A stretch of 28,494 bases of DNA from CAYRPN01 sp964426135 (GCA_964426135.1 CAYRPN010000070.1:1-28494), one strand, 5' to 3'. Shown: positions 17,238 through 26,303, counted from the first letter of the stretch. A program made the numbers and translations. Notes: generated from the sequence alone by a model not told the origin.

Positions 17238-18167
17238 TCAGCGAATCACACTGCCCGCCTGCTTGAGGAGGTCTTCAGGAATCTCGATCCCCAGCTTACG
17301 GGCGGTGCGAAGGTTGACGATCATCTCCAGCTTGCGGGCACTGGTGAATGGCAACTCTGTCGCCGACTTGCCCGCCCACATGGCCTTGGCCAGTTCACCC
17401 GCCTGGCGACCGATGTCCTCGCTGGAATCGGACGCCAGCGACAGCAGCGCGCCCATGTCCGCGTGGCGCTTGGATACTCCCATCAATGGCACCCGATTCC
17501 GAAATGAATACAGCAGCAGTTGCTCGAGAAATGCCGGTCCCAGCGTGAGCCGGTCGGGCACGCCCCAGTAAACCTCAACCTTCTCCTTGGCCAGTTCATC
17601 GATGGCCCGAATCGCCTCGCGCTCCGACTCCACGCTCTTGACGATAAGTTCCAGGTCCAGTTTCTTCGCCGCCGCCTTGGCCTCCTCGATCAGGAAGCCG
17701 GTGTTCTGCTCGTTGTAGACCGTGCCGATCCGCTTGGTCGAAGGATTCAACTGCTTGAACATCGCGAACGTCTGCTCCACCGGAACGTTCATGCTCGCGC
17801 CGGTGATGCTCGCGTTGCCCTTCAGAACGCTCGGCGGATTCAGCACCATGGAAAAGACGACGGGCGTCTTGGGCTGTTCCTTCGCCACGGCCTGCAGGGC
17901 GAAGATGCCTACCGCGAAGATCAGATCGGGCTTGTCCTTGGTTTCAATCTGCTGAAGATGTTCGCGCCCGCGCCCCAGATCGCCGCGCATGTCGTAGGTC
18001 GCCAGAATCCGACAATCGGTCGCTTGAACGAACCCCTTGACGGCTTTCTGGTACTCCTCGGCATTAGCGCTCAGAAGAACAACCACACTCTCCGCCTGTG
18101 CCGGCCCGGACATCGCTCCGCCCAGCGTGAACGCGGCCCAGAGCAGAACTGCGATGAGACGTGCCAT
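17238..18167 (-). CDS. ABC-type substrate-binding protein (ABC_sub_bind family)
   Basis: A 309-aa periplasmic binding protein. The ATG at 18167 is chosen because it starts a clean signal peptide (MARLIAVLLWAAFTLGGAMS, cleavage after Ala-Gln-Ala); the frame remains open to 18434 but that part has no start context. The mature sequence has two alpha/beta lobes: VVVLLSANAEEYQKAVKGF, DLIFAVGIFALQAV, VVFSMVLNP and the linker to IGTVYNEQNTGFLIEEAKAAA, then VYWGVPDRLT and AGELAKAMWAGK. This is the PF04392 pattern, which includes TrpX-like binders. No permease or ATPase gene follows. Instead the next genes encode an outer-membrane channel and a kinase, so it may serve in sensing rather than in import. 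The ligand is unknown. Confidence 0.88.
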   Translation of the reverse strand: MARLIAVLLWAAFTLGGAMSGPAQAESVVVLLSANAEEYQKAVKGFVQATDCRILATYDMRGDLGRGREHLQQIETKDKPDLIFAVGIFALQAVAKEQPKTPVVFSMVLNPPSVLKGNASITGASMNVPVEQTFAMFKQLNPSTKRIGTVYNEQNTGFLIEEAKAAAKKLDLELIVKSVESEREAIRAIDELAKEKVEVYWGVPDRLTLGPAFLEQLLLYSFRNRVPLMGVSKRHADMGALLSLASDSSEDIGRQAGELAKAMWAGKSATELPFTSARKLEMIVNLRTARKLGIEIPEDLLKQAGSVIR

Positions 18168-18304
18168 GGGCCGACCACCGGGGGCGATCGTGCCTTCGGT
18201 CACCTGGGGCGCGTGCATCCAGGAATATCCCGTCGACGCTTGCATCATGGGTGAATCGTCCAGAGATCGCCAGTTGCAGCAAGAATAGTGCAGAACCACC
18301 TGCG

Positions 18305-18313
18305 AGTATAGCA
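18305..18313 (-). promoter_or_regulatory. Candidate extended -10 for the signalling cluster
   Basis: On the minus strand the sequence is TGCTATACT, an extended -10 (TGn then TATACT, five of six to consensus). There is no -35 at 17 nt. It would start transcription about 130 nt before the substrate-binding gene. The 18168-18560 gap otherwise holds the REP-like copy C and a possible promoter facing right. Confidence 0.35.
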
Positions 18314-18376
18314 CCCAGTCGCCAAAGGCAGGGGGTCGGGGCCGCCGTGTGTGGAGGTTGCCAAGAGCCATCAGCC

Positions 18377-18399
18377 GTTTAGCGACGGGGCTTGCCCCG
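18377..18399. repeat. REP-like hairpin element, copy C
   Basis: GTTTAGCGAC then GGGGCTTGCCCCG: one base different from copy B at 4421-4443 (reverse strand) and closely matching copy A at 4044-4067. It lies in the divergent gap between the substrate-binding and cytochrome genes, so it does not act as a terminator for either. Confidence 0.75.
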
Positions 18400-18469
18400 C
18401 ATTTCCCGGCGTGCGGCGAACCTGACGCTTTCACGCCGCAAGTTTACGTGTAGCAATCACCCAGTGCCT

Positions 18470-18475
18470 TACAAT
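18470..18475 (+). promoter_or_regulatory. Candidate -10 for the cytochrome/DUF1501 operon
   Basis: TACAAT matches five of six -10 consensus positions and lies about 86 nt before the start codon at 18561. No convincing -35 stands at 16-18 nt upstream. Confidence 0.3.
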
Positions 18476-18560
18476 AGTGTTGACATGCTCCTGCCGGGAT
18501 CGTGCCTGGCCGCGGTTCAATCGCTGGTCCACCGGTGTTTCCCGCAACGCGAGTGCCGCC

Positions 18561-20921
18561 ATGTTTTTCAGTACACGCACGCTGGTCGTCGTTCTGATCG
18601 TCGCCATGGCTTTCAGTGCTGCTCTTCACGCCGAGCAGAAGCCCGAGCAGTCCTCGGCGTCGGTTGCCGGCTGCGCGGCAAGCATGCGCGGTTTCTTCGA
18701 GGATGAAGTCTGGACAAAGGTCGCAGTGCAGAAGTGCCTGACATGCCATCGCAAAGGCGGCGATGCCGAGGATAGTAAGTTCGTCCTGGTAGATCCCCGC
18801 AAGATCGAATCGGCCGCGATCGAGGAGGCGATGCGGCACAACCGGGCCGCGTTCAGCAGGATGGCCGCGATCAAGGAGAAAGACCAGTCTCGCATGCTCC
18901 AGAAAGTGGTCGGGAAACTGGATCATGGCGGCGAGGAGGTCCTGAAGGCGGATTCCGCGGGCTATCGGATTCTTGCCGACTTCGTTCAGCGCGTGAACGC
19001 GCCGCTGGCGACGAAACTGCCGGACATCGATCCGAAGGCGGCGCCGTTCTTCGAAGGCGTGGTGATGCTTGAGAACCGCCGGCTGCTCCGCCGGGCCACG
19101 CTTTCGCTTGCCGGCCGGCTGCCCACGGATGCGGAAATCGCAACCCTCGCGAAGGATGGTTTGAAGGCGCTGCCGGCGATCCTTGATGGAGTGATGAAGG
19201 AGGAAGCCTTCTACGACAGGCTGCGCGAAGGCTTCAACGACATCTTCCTCACGCTGGGCATCGATGGCGGCGAAGGGGAGATTCTTTCCTACGAGCACTT
19301 TGAGAAGACGCGACTCTGGTATCAGAAGCCGGACCTCAAATACATCAACGAAATCAAGGACCCGAAGGATCGCGAGCGCGCCGGGTGGAAGCTCGCGGAC
19401 GAATACCGCCGCGATCTTTACGCCGAGCCGATGAAGCTCATCGAGTACATCGTGCGCCATGACCGCCCGTTCACGGAGATCGTCACTGCGGACTACATCA
19501 TGGTCTCGCCGTTTTCGGCGCGCGGGTACGGCGTGTACGAGCAGCTGAAGAGTCAGTTCAAGACAACGGATGAGCGCAATCACGAAGAGTTCATTCCCGT
19601 CAAGCTCAAGGCGCTGGTGGGCCGGAACAAATCGGAGAATCAGGACTCGGCGACCGGTTTCTATCCGCACGCCGGGATCCTGAGCATGTTCCAGTACGTC
19701 TCGCGCTACCCGACGACGGAGACGAATCGCAATCGGCTCCGCGCACGGATGTACTACCAGCACTTCCTGGGCGTGGACGTGATGGAACTGGCCGCCCGTG
19801 TCTCGGATGCGGCGGCGGTGACGGCGAAGTATGAAATACCCACGATGCAGGCGTCCGAGTGTGTCGCGTGCCACAGGACGATCGATCCGGTCGCCGGTCT
19901 TTTCCAGGATTACTGGCGGTTCGAGGCGAACTTCGCGCTCTACGGCAAGCGCAAGGGCGGCTGGTTCAAGGACATGTTCGCGGCAGGATTCGAAGGCGAG
20001 GATCTGCCTTCCGACGAACGCTGGCGGTCGCTGCCGTGGCTCGGTGAGCGCACCGCGAAGGATCCGCGCTTCGCCGTCGCCATGACCGAGCATGTCTATT
20101 ACCTTCTCACGGGTCGCAAGGTGCTGCTTCCCCCGAAGGATTTCGAGGATCCCCATTTCTCCGCGAAGCTGCGGGCGTACCGCGAGCAGCGGAAGCAGAC
20201 GGAAGCGATCGCTTCGCGTTTCAGTAAGGCCGGCTTCAACCTGAAGTCTGTCTTCAAGGACTGGATCGCTTCCGATTTCTACCGAGCCGATGGCCTGGCG
20301 ATGGCGGCGAAAGATGAGTGCCGGGTGACGGAACTCGACGACATCGGACTGGTCCGCATGCTTTCGCCCGAACAGATCGAGCGCAAGATCGCGGCCGTGT
20401 TCGGCGAAAAATGGGGCCGGCTCCAGGGCGAGATGGCCATGCTCTACGGCGGCATCGACTCGAAGGAAGTCACCGACCGCGCGACCGACCCCGGCGGCGC
20501 GATGGGCGCGATCCAGCGCATCCTGTCGAACGATGTGGCGTGCCGAACTGTGGCCCGCGATTTCAAGCGGCCGGCCAAGGAGCGGCTGCTGTTCCCCGGT
20601 ATCGAGCCAAACGTTCTGCCCGGCGCATCGGCTGACGGCGACAAGGCGATCCGCGCCGCGATCGTCCACTTGCACGATCGCATCCTCGGCCGGCTCGACG
20701 CGGCGGACAGCGCCGAGGTCGACCGCACCTTCAAGCTCTTTGCCGGCATCGTCGCCGACGCGAAGGAAGCCAAAGGCGTGGACAAGCAGGAAATCTATCA
20801 CTGCCGCGCCGGAAACAAGGACGCGCCGGATGCGGCGATCAAAGACCCGGATTACACCGTCCGCGCCTGGCGCGGCGTGGTCACCTATCTGCTGCGAAGA
20901 CAGGAATTCCTCTACGAGTGA
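18561..20921 (+). CDS. Exported planctomycete cytochrome-type protein with two CxxCH motifs
   Basis: A 786-aa protein from the ATG at 18561; the open frame to 18477 has no signal and the chosen start opens a signal peptide (hydrophobic LVVVLIVAMAFSAALHA at 8-24). CLTCH (Cys59, Cys62, His63) and ECVACHRTIDPVAG (Cys434, Cys437, His438) are two candidate heme-attachment sites. The second, with IDP and then FQDYWRFE, resembles the DUF1588-type block of planctomycete cytochrome proteins (DUF1592/DUF1588/DUF1585 group). ENRRLLRRATLSLAGRLPTDAEI resembles the PSD1/DUF1549-type start. Function is not established for the family; an extracytoplasmic redox role is inferred. The next gene overlaps or abuts its stop, the usual pairing with DUF1501. 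The heavy Lys/Asp/Glu content suits a soluble periplasmic protein. Confidence 0.82.
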   Translation: MFFSTRTLVVVLIVAMAFSAALHAEQKPEQSSASVAGCAASMRGFFEDEVWTKVAVQKCLTCHRKGGDAEDSKFVLVDPRKIESAAIEEAMRHNRAAFSRMAAIKEKDQSRMLQKVVGKLDHGGEEVLKADSAGYRILADFVQRVNAPLATKLPDIDPKAAPFFEGVVMLENRRLLRRATLSLAGRLPTDAEIATLAKDGLKALPAILDGVMKEEAFYDRLREGFNDIFLTLGIDGGEGEILSYEHFEKTRLWYQKPDLKYINEIKDPKDRERAGWKLADEYRRDLYAEPMKLIEYIVRHDRPFTEIVTADYIMVSPFSARGYGVYEQLKSQFKTTDERNHEEFIPVKLKALVGRNKSENQDSATGFYPHAGILSMFQYVSRYPTTETNRNRLRARMYYQHFLGVDVMELAARVSDAAAVTAKYEIPTMQASECVACHRTIDPVAGLFQDYWRFEANFALYGKRKGGWFKDMFAAGFEGEDLPSDERWRSLPWLGERTAKDPRFAVAMTEHVYYLLTGRKVLLPPKDFEDPHFSAKLRAYREQRKQTEAIASRFSKAGFNLKSVFKDWIASDFYRADGLAMAAKDECRVTELDDIGLVRMLSPEQIERKIAAVFGEKWGRLQGEMAMLYGGIDSKEVTDRATDPGGAMGAIQRILSNDVACRTVARDFKRPAKERLLFPGIEPNVLPGASADGDKAIRAAIVHLHDRILGRLDAADSAEVDRTFKLFAGIVADAKEAKGVDKQEIYHCRAGNKDAPDAAIKDPDYTVRAWRGVVTYLLRRQEFLYE

Positions 20922-20929
20922 GAATCCCC

Positions 20930-22216
20930 ATGCCCATGCGACGCGATTTTCTCAAACTCTGCGGACTGGCGGGACTGGGCCTGGCCGTTCCGTGGCACCC
21001 GGCCGCGCTCAGCGCCGCGGAGAAAAAGGACGAGCCTTATCCCGGCCCCTACTACGCCGTCTTCAATGCCTCCGGCGGATGGGACACCACGTACCTCATG
21101 GACCCCAAGGGCGTCAACGAAATCAATTGCCTCTACAAGCAAGGCGACATCCTCACCAAGGGCGCCCACACGTACGCACCGATCAAGAAGCACGCCGTCG
21201 GCGGCATGTGCAACGAGGATTTCTACGCGGAGTTCGGCGACCAGATCCTCACCTTCAACGGCCTCGATTATTCGGTGAACAACCACTCGCCCGGCGCTCG
21301 CTACATGGCGACGGGCAAGCTCGACAGCCTGGCGTATCCGACGTTCGCCGCGCTGGTCGCCGCGTGCCAGGGGCCGCAGTGTCCGCTGGCGTTTCTGACC
21401 TTCGGCAACTACTCGGCGACGGGCAACCTCGTCGCCATGTCGCGCGTTCCGTACCTGCCCTCGCTCCAGAAAATCGCCAACGCCGACGCGATCGAAGGCA
21501 ACCTGCGCTCGCCGTATCACGACCCATTCGCGCTGGATCGCATCGAAGCCGCGCTGCGCGAGGAAGGCGAAGTGAACGCAAAGGCGCCGCGCCTGCCGCG
21601 CACGCGGCGCGGCGAGAACATGCTCTACGCCGCCCAGACCAATTCCAAGGCGCTTCAGCGCGTCGCGCAGTACATCCCGAAAACAAGCCCGAAAGAGCGG
21701 TTGTCGCAACAGGTCGAGATCGCGCTGGCCTCCTTCAAGGCCGGCGTCTGCGTCTCGGCGAATCTCAACATCGGCCAGTTCGACAGCCACGCGAACAATG
21801 ATCCGGACCAGATGAAACTCATCCCCGAGTTCCTCGCCGGCATCGCGTACCTGATTCGCCGCGCCGAGGAATTGGGAATTCGCGAGCAGCTCGTGATCGT
21901 CCTGCAGAGCGAGATGGGACGCACGCCGACGTACAACACCGGCAACGGCAAGGATCACTGGTCGATCGGCTCGATCATGTTCCTGGGCCGGGGCATCAAG
22001 GGCAATCGCGTGATCGGCGCCACCGACGAGAAACAGTTCGCCGTGCCGCTCGATCCGAAGACGCTCAAGCTCGATAAGGAGAAGGGCATTCGCGTGCGGC
22101 CCGAGCACATTCACGAGTCGCTGCGCGAGTTCGCCGGCATAGCCGAGCATCCGCTCAGCAAGAAGTTCCCGCTGGGTGTGGTGGAGAAGGAGAAGCTTCG
22201 CGGATTCTGGGGCTGA
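20930..22216 (+). CDS. Tat-exported DUF1501 protein
   Basis: A 428-aa protein with a twin-arginine signal (MRRDFLKLCGLAGLGLAV), so it is probably folded, possibly with a metal cofactor, before export. The body fits DUF1501, a family related to the alkaline phosphatase/sulfatase superfamily. Seen here: NASGGWDTTYLMD near the start, NNHSPGARYMATG in the middle, and SEMGRTPTYNTGNGKDHWSIGS, the GRTP...DHW block that typifies DUF1501. The reaction is not known. A GTG at 20918 overlaps the previous stop (GTGA), and ATGs stand at 20930 and 20936; 20930 is chosen with GAGTGAGAA close upstream. This tight coupling to a CxxCH protein is very common in Planctomycetota and implies they act in one exported complex or pathway. 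Confidence 0.9.
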   Translation: MPMRRDFLKLCGLAGLGLAVPWHPAALSAAEKKDEPYPGPYYAVFNASGGWDTTYLMDPKGVNEINCLYKQGDILTKGAHTYAPIKKHAVGGMCNEDFYAEFGDQILTFNGLDYSVNNHSPGARYMATGKLDSLAYPTFAALVAACQGPQCPLAFLTFGNYSATGNLVAMSRVPYLPSLQKIANADAIEGNLRSPYHDPFALDRIEAALREEGEVNAKAPRLPRTRRGENMLYAAQTNSKALQRVAQYIPKTSPKERLSQQVEIALASFKAGVCVSANLNIGQFDSHANNDPDQMKLIPEFLAGIAYLIRRAEELGIREQLVIVLQSEMGRTPTYNTGNGKDHWSIGSIMFLGRGIKGNRVIGATDEKQFAVPLDPKTLKLDKEKGIRVRPEHIHESLREFAGIAEHPLSKKFPLGVVEKEKLRGFWG

Positions 22217-22286
22217 TCGGCTGTGCGCGGAACCAGCGCTCCGCCGCACCACGTTTTATAGGAACGGGCCCGAGTTAAGTTCCCGA

Positions 22287-22343
22287 TTTAGCCGGCGGGC
22301 TTGCCCGCCGAGACGCCAACGGCGGGCAAGCCCGCCGGCTAAA
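22287..22343. repeat. Perfect 23-bp palindrome, REP-like, copy D
   Basis: Arms 22287-22309 and 22321-22343 are exact reverse complements around an 11-nt loop. Each arm starts with TTTAGC and contains its own hairpin GGCGGGC-TT-GCCCGCC. The layout, two inverted copies of one small hairpin, resembles a REPIN. It shares TTTAGC and the GGGC-TT-GCCC centre with copies A-C. It fills the gap between the DUF1501 and VIT/vWA genes and could terminate the former, though no T-run follows. Confidence 0.9.
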
Positions 22344-22462
22344 TGGGGGACCGGCGATTCGCGAAGTAATTTAGGCCCCATTCCTTATCGCAGCGAATCG
22401 AACAATCCCCCGTCTCCAGCGTCTAATGTGAGAGTGTGTCCCTTTTCCGCTGGAGGTTGCCT

Positions 22463-25400
22463 ATGCGCCGTGCGTTTCCTCTCTCGTGCCTTCTTGCGTT
22501 GTCCTTCCTCGCCTCATTCACAAGCGCCCAACCTCAGAGCGCTCCGGTCCTCGCTCGCGGCGACGACGCGCGACCGCCCGCCGTTGCACCGCTGCCGCCG
22601 CTGCCGCCGGCCTTGCTTTTCCAACCGGCGGAAGGCAAACCTTCGCAGCCGCTGAAACTCGTGCGCGTCGATGTGCAGGTCACGATCGCCGGCCACGTCG
22701 CCGAGACCGCGCTGACCATGACCTTCCGCAACGACCTGAACCGCGTGCTGGAAGGAAACCTCGTCTTCCCGCTGCCGGAGGGTTCCACCGTCGCCGGCTA
22801 CGCGCTGGATGTCGAAGGCCAGCTCGTCGACGCCTCCGTCGTCGAGAGCCAACAGGCCCGCTACATCTTCGAGACCGAGCAGCGCAAGGGCATCGACCCG
22901 GGCCTGGTCGAATGGGTCAAGGGCAACAATTTCCAGACCCGCGTCTGGCCGATCCCGGCGAAGGGCACGCGCACCGTTCGTGTGAAATACCTGACGGAAC
23001 TCGCCAGCACCGGTGGAGCCGCAGGCGAACCCGGCGCGGGCAAGGCCGGCGCAGGCAAGGCCGGCGCGAGCGAACCCGGCGCGGGCGAACCCGGCGCGGG
23101 CAAGGCCGTTTACGGCCTGCCGTTGAAATATCAGGACGCACTGGAGAAGTTGAGCGTGTCGATTCGCGTCCACGGCACCGAGTCACTGGAACTGAGCGTC
23201 GGCAACGACTGGCTCAAGAGCGCCAAGGCCGACAAGGACTGGATCGTCACCGGCGAACTGACGAACGCGAAGCCGAAGCAGGATGTGTTCATCACGCTGC
23301 CCGCGCCGCCGCAGCAGACCGCGATCGGCACGGGCCCGCGCGGCAAGGGGCACTACTTCGTCATCCGCGATCAGCCCAAGGCGCCGGCGGTCCGCTGGGA
23401 GCCGCCGACGAAAGGCCGTGTCGCCATTTATTTCGACGCCAGCAGCAGCCGGGCGGGCAAGCTGGACGAGCGCGAGCTCGCCGCGCTGAAAGCCGTGATC
23501 GAAGCCCGCGCCGCTGGCGCGGTGGATGTCATCGCCTTCCGCGATCGCATGGATGATCTGGTCACGTTCACGGTGGACCCGGCCAACCCCGCCGCCGCCG
23601 CCGACCAGATCATTCGTCACCTCAAGCAGATTCCCTTCGATGGCGGCACGAACCTGGGCGCGGTGCGAGTCCTCAAGAACTATGCCGGCATGCCTGGCAG
23701 CCAAGCCACCGACAAATCGCCCGACTACGCGATCGCCCTGCTCGTCACCGACGGCCTCGACACGCTCGGCGATGCGCTGCCGGACAAACTGGAAATCCCG
23801 GTGTACGCCTTCGCCGCCGACGCCCGCGCCAATCATCCGCTGCTGCGCCACATCGCGGCGAAAAGCGGCGGCGCGTACTTCAATCTCGCTGCCACGACGA
23901 TCAAGGACGTGATCGACTCCATTTCGCATCCGCCCTTCGCGTTCCTCCGCGCCGAGTTCGATGCGAAGGAAATCGCCGACGTGCTGCCCGCCACCACACA
24001 GCCCGTGCGCGGCAGCTTCACCGTCGCCGGCCGGCTCCTCGTGCCGCAGGCGACGATCACGCTGCACTACGCCTTCGGCAGTCAGCACCCGCAGAGCGTG
24101 AAAGTCACGCTGCGCCAGGCGGATGCAGCGGGGGAATGGACAGCCGCGGCGTCCTCGCCGCCCGTTCTCACGGGTTCCCTCGTCGCCCGCCTGTGGGCCC
24201 AGATGAAAGTCGACTCGCTGCTGCACATGCCCGACAAGCACCGCGAGGAACTCATCGCCCTGGGCAAGCAGTTCAGTTTGGTCACGCCCGGCACCTCCAT
24301 GCTCGTCCTCGAACGGCTCGAGCAATACCTCGAATACGGCATCGAACCGCCCGCCACGAGGCAGAAGATTCGCGATGAGTGGCTCAAGCAGATCGAGCTG
24401 CGCCAGGTGCAGAAGACGAAATCGCGCGAGGAAAAACTCGCCGCGGTCGCCAAGACGTGGGACGAATACGTGAAGTGGTGGGAACGCGAGTTCAAGGTGC
24501 CCAAGGGCTTCGTCTTCGATCAGGCCAAACGCAAAAATGAACTCACCACTCGCGCTATGGCGATCGAACGCGAGATGCTCCAAGCCAAGGGCGACGAACG
24601 CCGCAGATTGCAAGGCGAACTCGCCGACGCCCGCGAGCAACTGAAGAGTCTGGCGCAGGATCGTGAGGACGCATACCTCCTGCCGCTGTCGCCGCGCGAC
24701 GGGGGGCCCGGCGCCGCGCCGCCTAACTCGCCGGCCCCAACCCCGGCCCCCGCAACCACAGGGCGGCCTCCGCTGGCCGACGCCGCGAAGGACGCGAGAC
24801 CGGCCGGTGGCGAAGGCGGCGGCAGGCGCACCGCCGGGCCCCGGGCAGCCACCACGCTCTTCGCGGCGTCGAAAGACGACGCCGACGGCGCCGACGCCGG
24901 CGGCCAACCCGCCGCCGCCATCGCCATCAAAGCCTGGGATCCCGGCACGCCCTACCTCAAAGCCATGCAAAAGGCCGGTGCCCAGAACGCCTACGCCGTC
25001 TACCTCGATCAGCGGCACACCTTCGCCGCCAGCCCCGCATTTTACTTCGACTGCGCCAACTATTTCTTCAGCGAGAAACAGGCCGGGGGACCCGCGCTGG
25101 GCGTGCGCGTGCTCACCAGCGTGCTCGATATCCAGGTGCAGGACCCGCGTCTCATGCGCATCGTCGCCTACACGCTGCAGCAGCATGGCTACCTCGACAT
25201 GGCGATCGATCTATTTGAAAAGGTCGCCAAGCTCCGCCCGGAGGAGCCGCAGTCGCACCGCGATCTGGCCCTCGCCCTGACCGAACGCGGCGACCGCCTG
25301 CGCACCGGGCAGGCCTTCGCCGATCACAGTGCCTCCGCTGATCCGAGTGCCGCGATGAGCGATTACTTGAAAGCGCTGACGCTCTTCAACAAGATCGTCA

Positions 25401-25927
25401 GTGAGCCGTGGGACGAACGTTTCGACAGCATCGAAGCCATCGTGCTGATGGAGGCGAACCGCGTGATGGCCAGCGTGGACCGGATGCCGGCGAAGCACGT
25501 CTTCGAGAACCCGATCGATCCCCGCTTCCGCAAGAACCTCGAAGCCGACGTGCGCGTGGTGCTCGGCTGGGACACCGATCAGACGGACATCGATCTGTGG
25601 GTGACGGAGCCCAGTGGCGAGAAATGCTTCTACAGCCACAACCGCACTGTCATCGGCGGCTTCATGTCCCGCGACTTCACGCAGGGCTACGGCCCCGAGG
25701 CGTACTTCGTCCGCAAAGGCATGATCGGCAAGTACAACGTGCAGGCGAATTTCTACGGCTCGTCCCAGCAGACCCTCACCGGCGGCACCACCGTCCGCGC
25801 CACCGTCTTCACCAACTTCGGCCGGGCGAACGAAGAACGCCAGACGCTGACCATCCGCCTGACCACGGCCAAGGACGTGATCGACATCGGCGCGGTGATC
25901 TACGGCGCGGATGACGCGACGAAGTGA
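22463..25927 (+). CDS. Large exported VIT/von Willebrand A/DUF2135 protein
   Basis: A 1154-aa protein from the ATG at 22463 with an excellent GGAGG 6 nt before it; nine more codons upstream are open. Signal peptide: LSCLLALSFLASFTSA (7-22). A VIT domain (about 65-180) carries LEGNLVFPLPEGSTVAGY and ARYIFETEQRKGIDPGLVEW. A vWA domain (about 318-490) has a complete MIDAS: Asp325, Ser327, Ser329, Thr396 and Asp430. A helical, charged region follows (630-740), then a Pro/Ala/Gly-rich disordered stretch (745-820), a TPR-like section (about 895-985) and DUF2135 (about 1030-1154, LGWDTDQTDIDLWVTEPSGEKCFYSHN). Metal-dependent protein-protein adhesion in the periplasm or at the surface is the likely role. 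Residues 184-214 are an inserted repeat linker. It lies 247 nt after the DUF1501 gene; cotranscription is uncertain given the palindrome between them. Confidence 0.92.
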   Translation: MRRAFPLSCLLALSFLASFTSAQPQSAPVLARGDDARPPAVAPLPPLPPALLFQPAEGKPSQPLKLVRVDVQVTIAGHVAETALTMTFRNDLNRVLEGNLVFPLPEGSTVAGYALDVEGQLVDASVVESQQARYIFETEQRKGIDPGLVEWVKGNNFQTRVWPIPAKGTRTVRVKYLTELASTGGAAGEPGAGKAGAGKAGASEPGAGEPGAGKAVYGLPLKYQDALEKLSVSIRVHGTESLELSVGNDWLKSAKADKDWIVTGELTNAKPKQDVFITLPAPPQQTAIGTGPRGKGHYFVIRDQPKAPAVRWEPPTKGRVAIYFDASSSRAGKLDERELAALKAVIEARAAGAVDVIAFRDRMDDLVTFTVDPANPAAAADQIIRHLKQIPFDGGTNLGAVRVLKNYAGMPGSQATDKSPDYAIALLVTDGLDTLGDALPDKLEIPVYAFAADARANHPLLRHIAAKSGGAYFNLAATTIKDVIDSISHPPFAFLRAEFDAKEIADVLPATTQPVRGSFTVAGRLLVPQATITLHYAFGSQHPQSVKVTLRQADAAGEWTAAASSPPVLTGSLVARLWAQMKVDSLLHMPDKHREELIALGKQFSLVTPGTSMLVLERLEQYLEYGIEPPATRQKIRDEWLKQIELRQVQKTKSREEKLAAVAKTWDEYVKWWEREFKVPKGFVFDQAKRKNELTTRAMAIEREMLQAKGDERRRLQGELADAREQLKSLAQDREDAYLLPLSPRDGGPGAAPPNSPAPTPAPATTGRPPLADAAKDARPAGGEGGGRRTAGPRAATTLFAASKDDADGADAGGQPAAAIAIKAWDPGTPYLKAMQKAGAQNAYAVYLDQRHTFAASPAFYFDCANYFFSEKQAGGPALGVRVLTSVLDIQVQDPRLMRIVAYTLQQHGYLDMAIDLFEKVAKLRPEEPQSHRDLALALTERGDRLRTGQAFADHSASADPSAAMSDYLKALTLFNKIVSEPWDERFDSIEAIVLMEANRVMASVDRMPAKHVFENPIDPRFRKNLEADVRVVLGWDTDQTDIDLWVTEPSGEKCFYSHNRTVIGGFMSRDFTQGYGPEAYFVRKGMIGKYNVQANFYGSSQQTLTGGTTVRATVFTNFGRANEERQTLTIRLTTAKDVIDIGAVIYGADDATK
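23027..23107 (+). repeat. 15-bp in-frame tandem repeat in the VIT/vWA gene
   Basis: Five 15-bp units encode EPGAG, KAGAG, KAGAS, EPGAG and EPGAG, followed by a final Lys-Ala. The units alternate between two variants and look like products of unequal copying. They lie between VIT and vWA domains and form a flexible Gly/Ala/Pro linker whose length may vary between strains. Confidence 0.85.
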
Positions 25928-26076
25928 AGGACGCCCGCAGGAAATGCCAACGAAGCAGATGCCTGCAGAAGGGGGTGCGTCTTGCTCCGTTGTAAGGCGG
26001 TGCCGGTTTTTCTTCTTGAGAATTTCCCAATGCTTTTCAATTCTCCGTTTCTGGACAGGCATTCGATCGCCGACGT

Positions 26077-26196
26077 GAACACGAAGGGCACGAAGTCACG
26101 AAGGACACGAAGTCACGACGGACACAAAGAGAAGGTCGGTGAATAGAGCCATTTCATCTTCCGCTTCGCGTCCTTCGCGCCTTCGTGTTCTTCGTG
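26077..26196. repeat. Degenerate ACGAAG-type inverted repeat
   Basis: The left arm (26077-26112) repeats ACGAAG/CACGAAG; the right arm (26164-26196) has CTTCGCGTCC, TTCGCGCC and TTCGTG. They pair imperfectly over about 33 nt with a 51-nt loop. The short-unit layout echoes the palindromes at 5915-5981 and 8349-8438, and it may be a diverged relative. It occupies part of the 470-nt gap before rpsD; I see no gene in that gap. Confidence 0.6.
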
Positions 26197-26258
26197 AATC
26201 CAGGCGATGACCACTGACTGCGAGAATTGAAAAGCCCTGGAGAATTTCCTGCACCGAC

Positions 26259-26287
26259 TTGACACGTTGGCCCGCATCCGATCTAAT
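26259..26287 (+). promoter_or_regulatory. Near-consensus sigma-70 promoter of rpsD
   Basis: TTGACA (26259-26264, exact -35), a 17-nt spacer and TCTAAT (26282-26287, five of six) make the best promoter of the window. Start near 26294 gives a leader of about 104 nt. Confidence 0.8.
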
Positions 26288-26303
26288 GCGTGGCTCGATT
26301 TCG

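Noticed and set aside
18444..20801. Minus-strand open frame of 785 codons opposite the cytochrome-type gene
   Set aside because: The plus-strand frame has a signal peptide, two CxxCH motifs and coupling to DUF1501; the antisense translation shows no domain.
23183..25186. Minus-strand open frame of 667 codons opposite the VIT/vWA gene
   Set aside because: The plus strand carries complete VIT, vWA and DUF2135 motifs; the antisense product is compositionally odd and unsupported.
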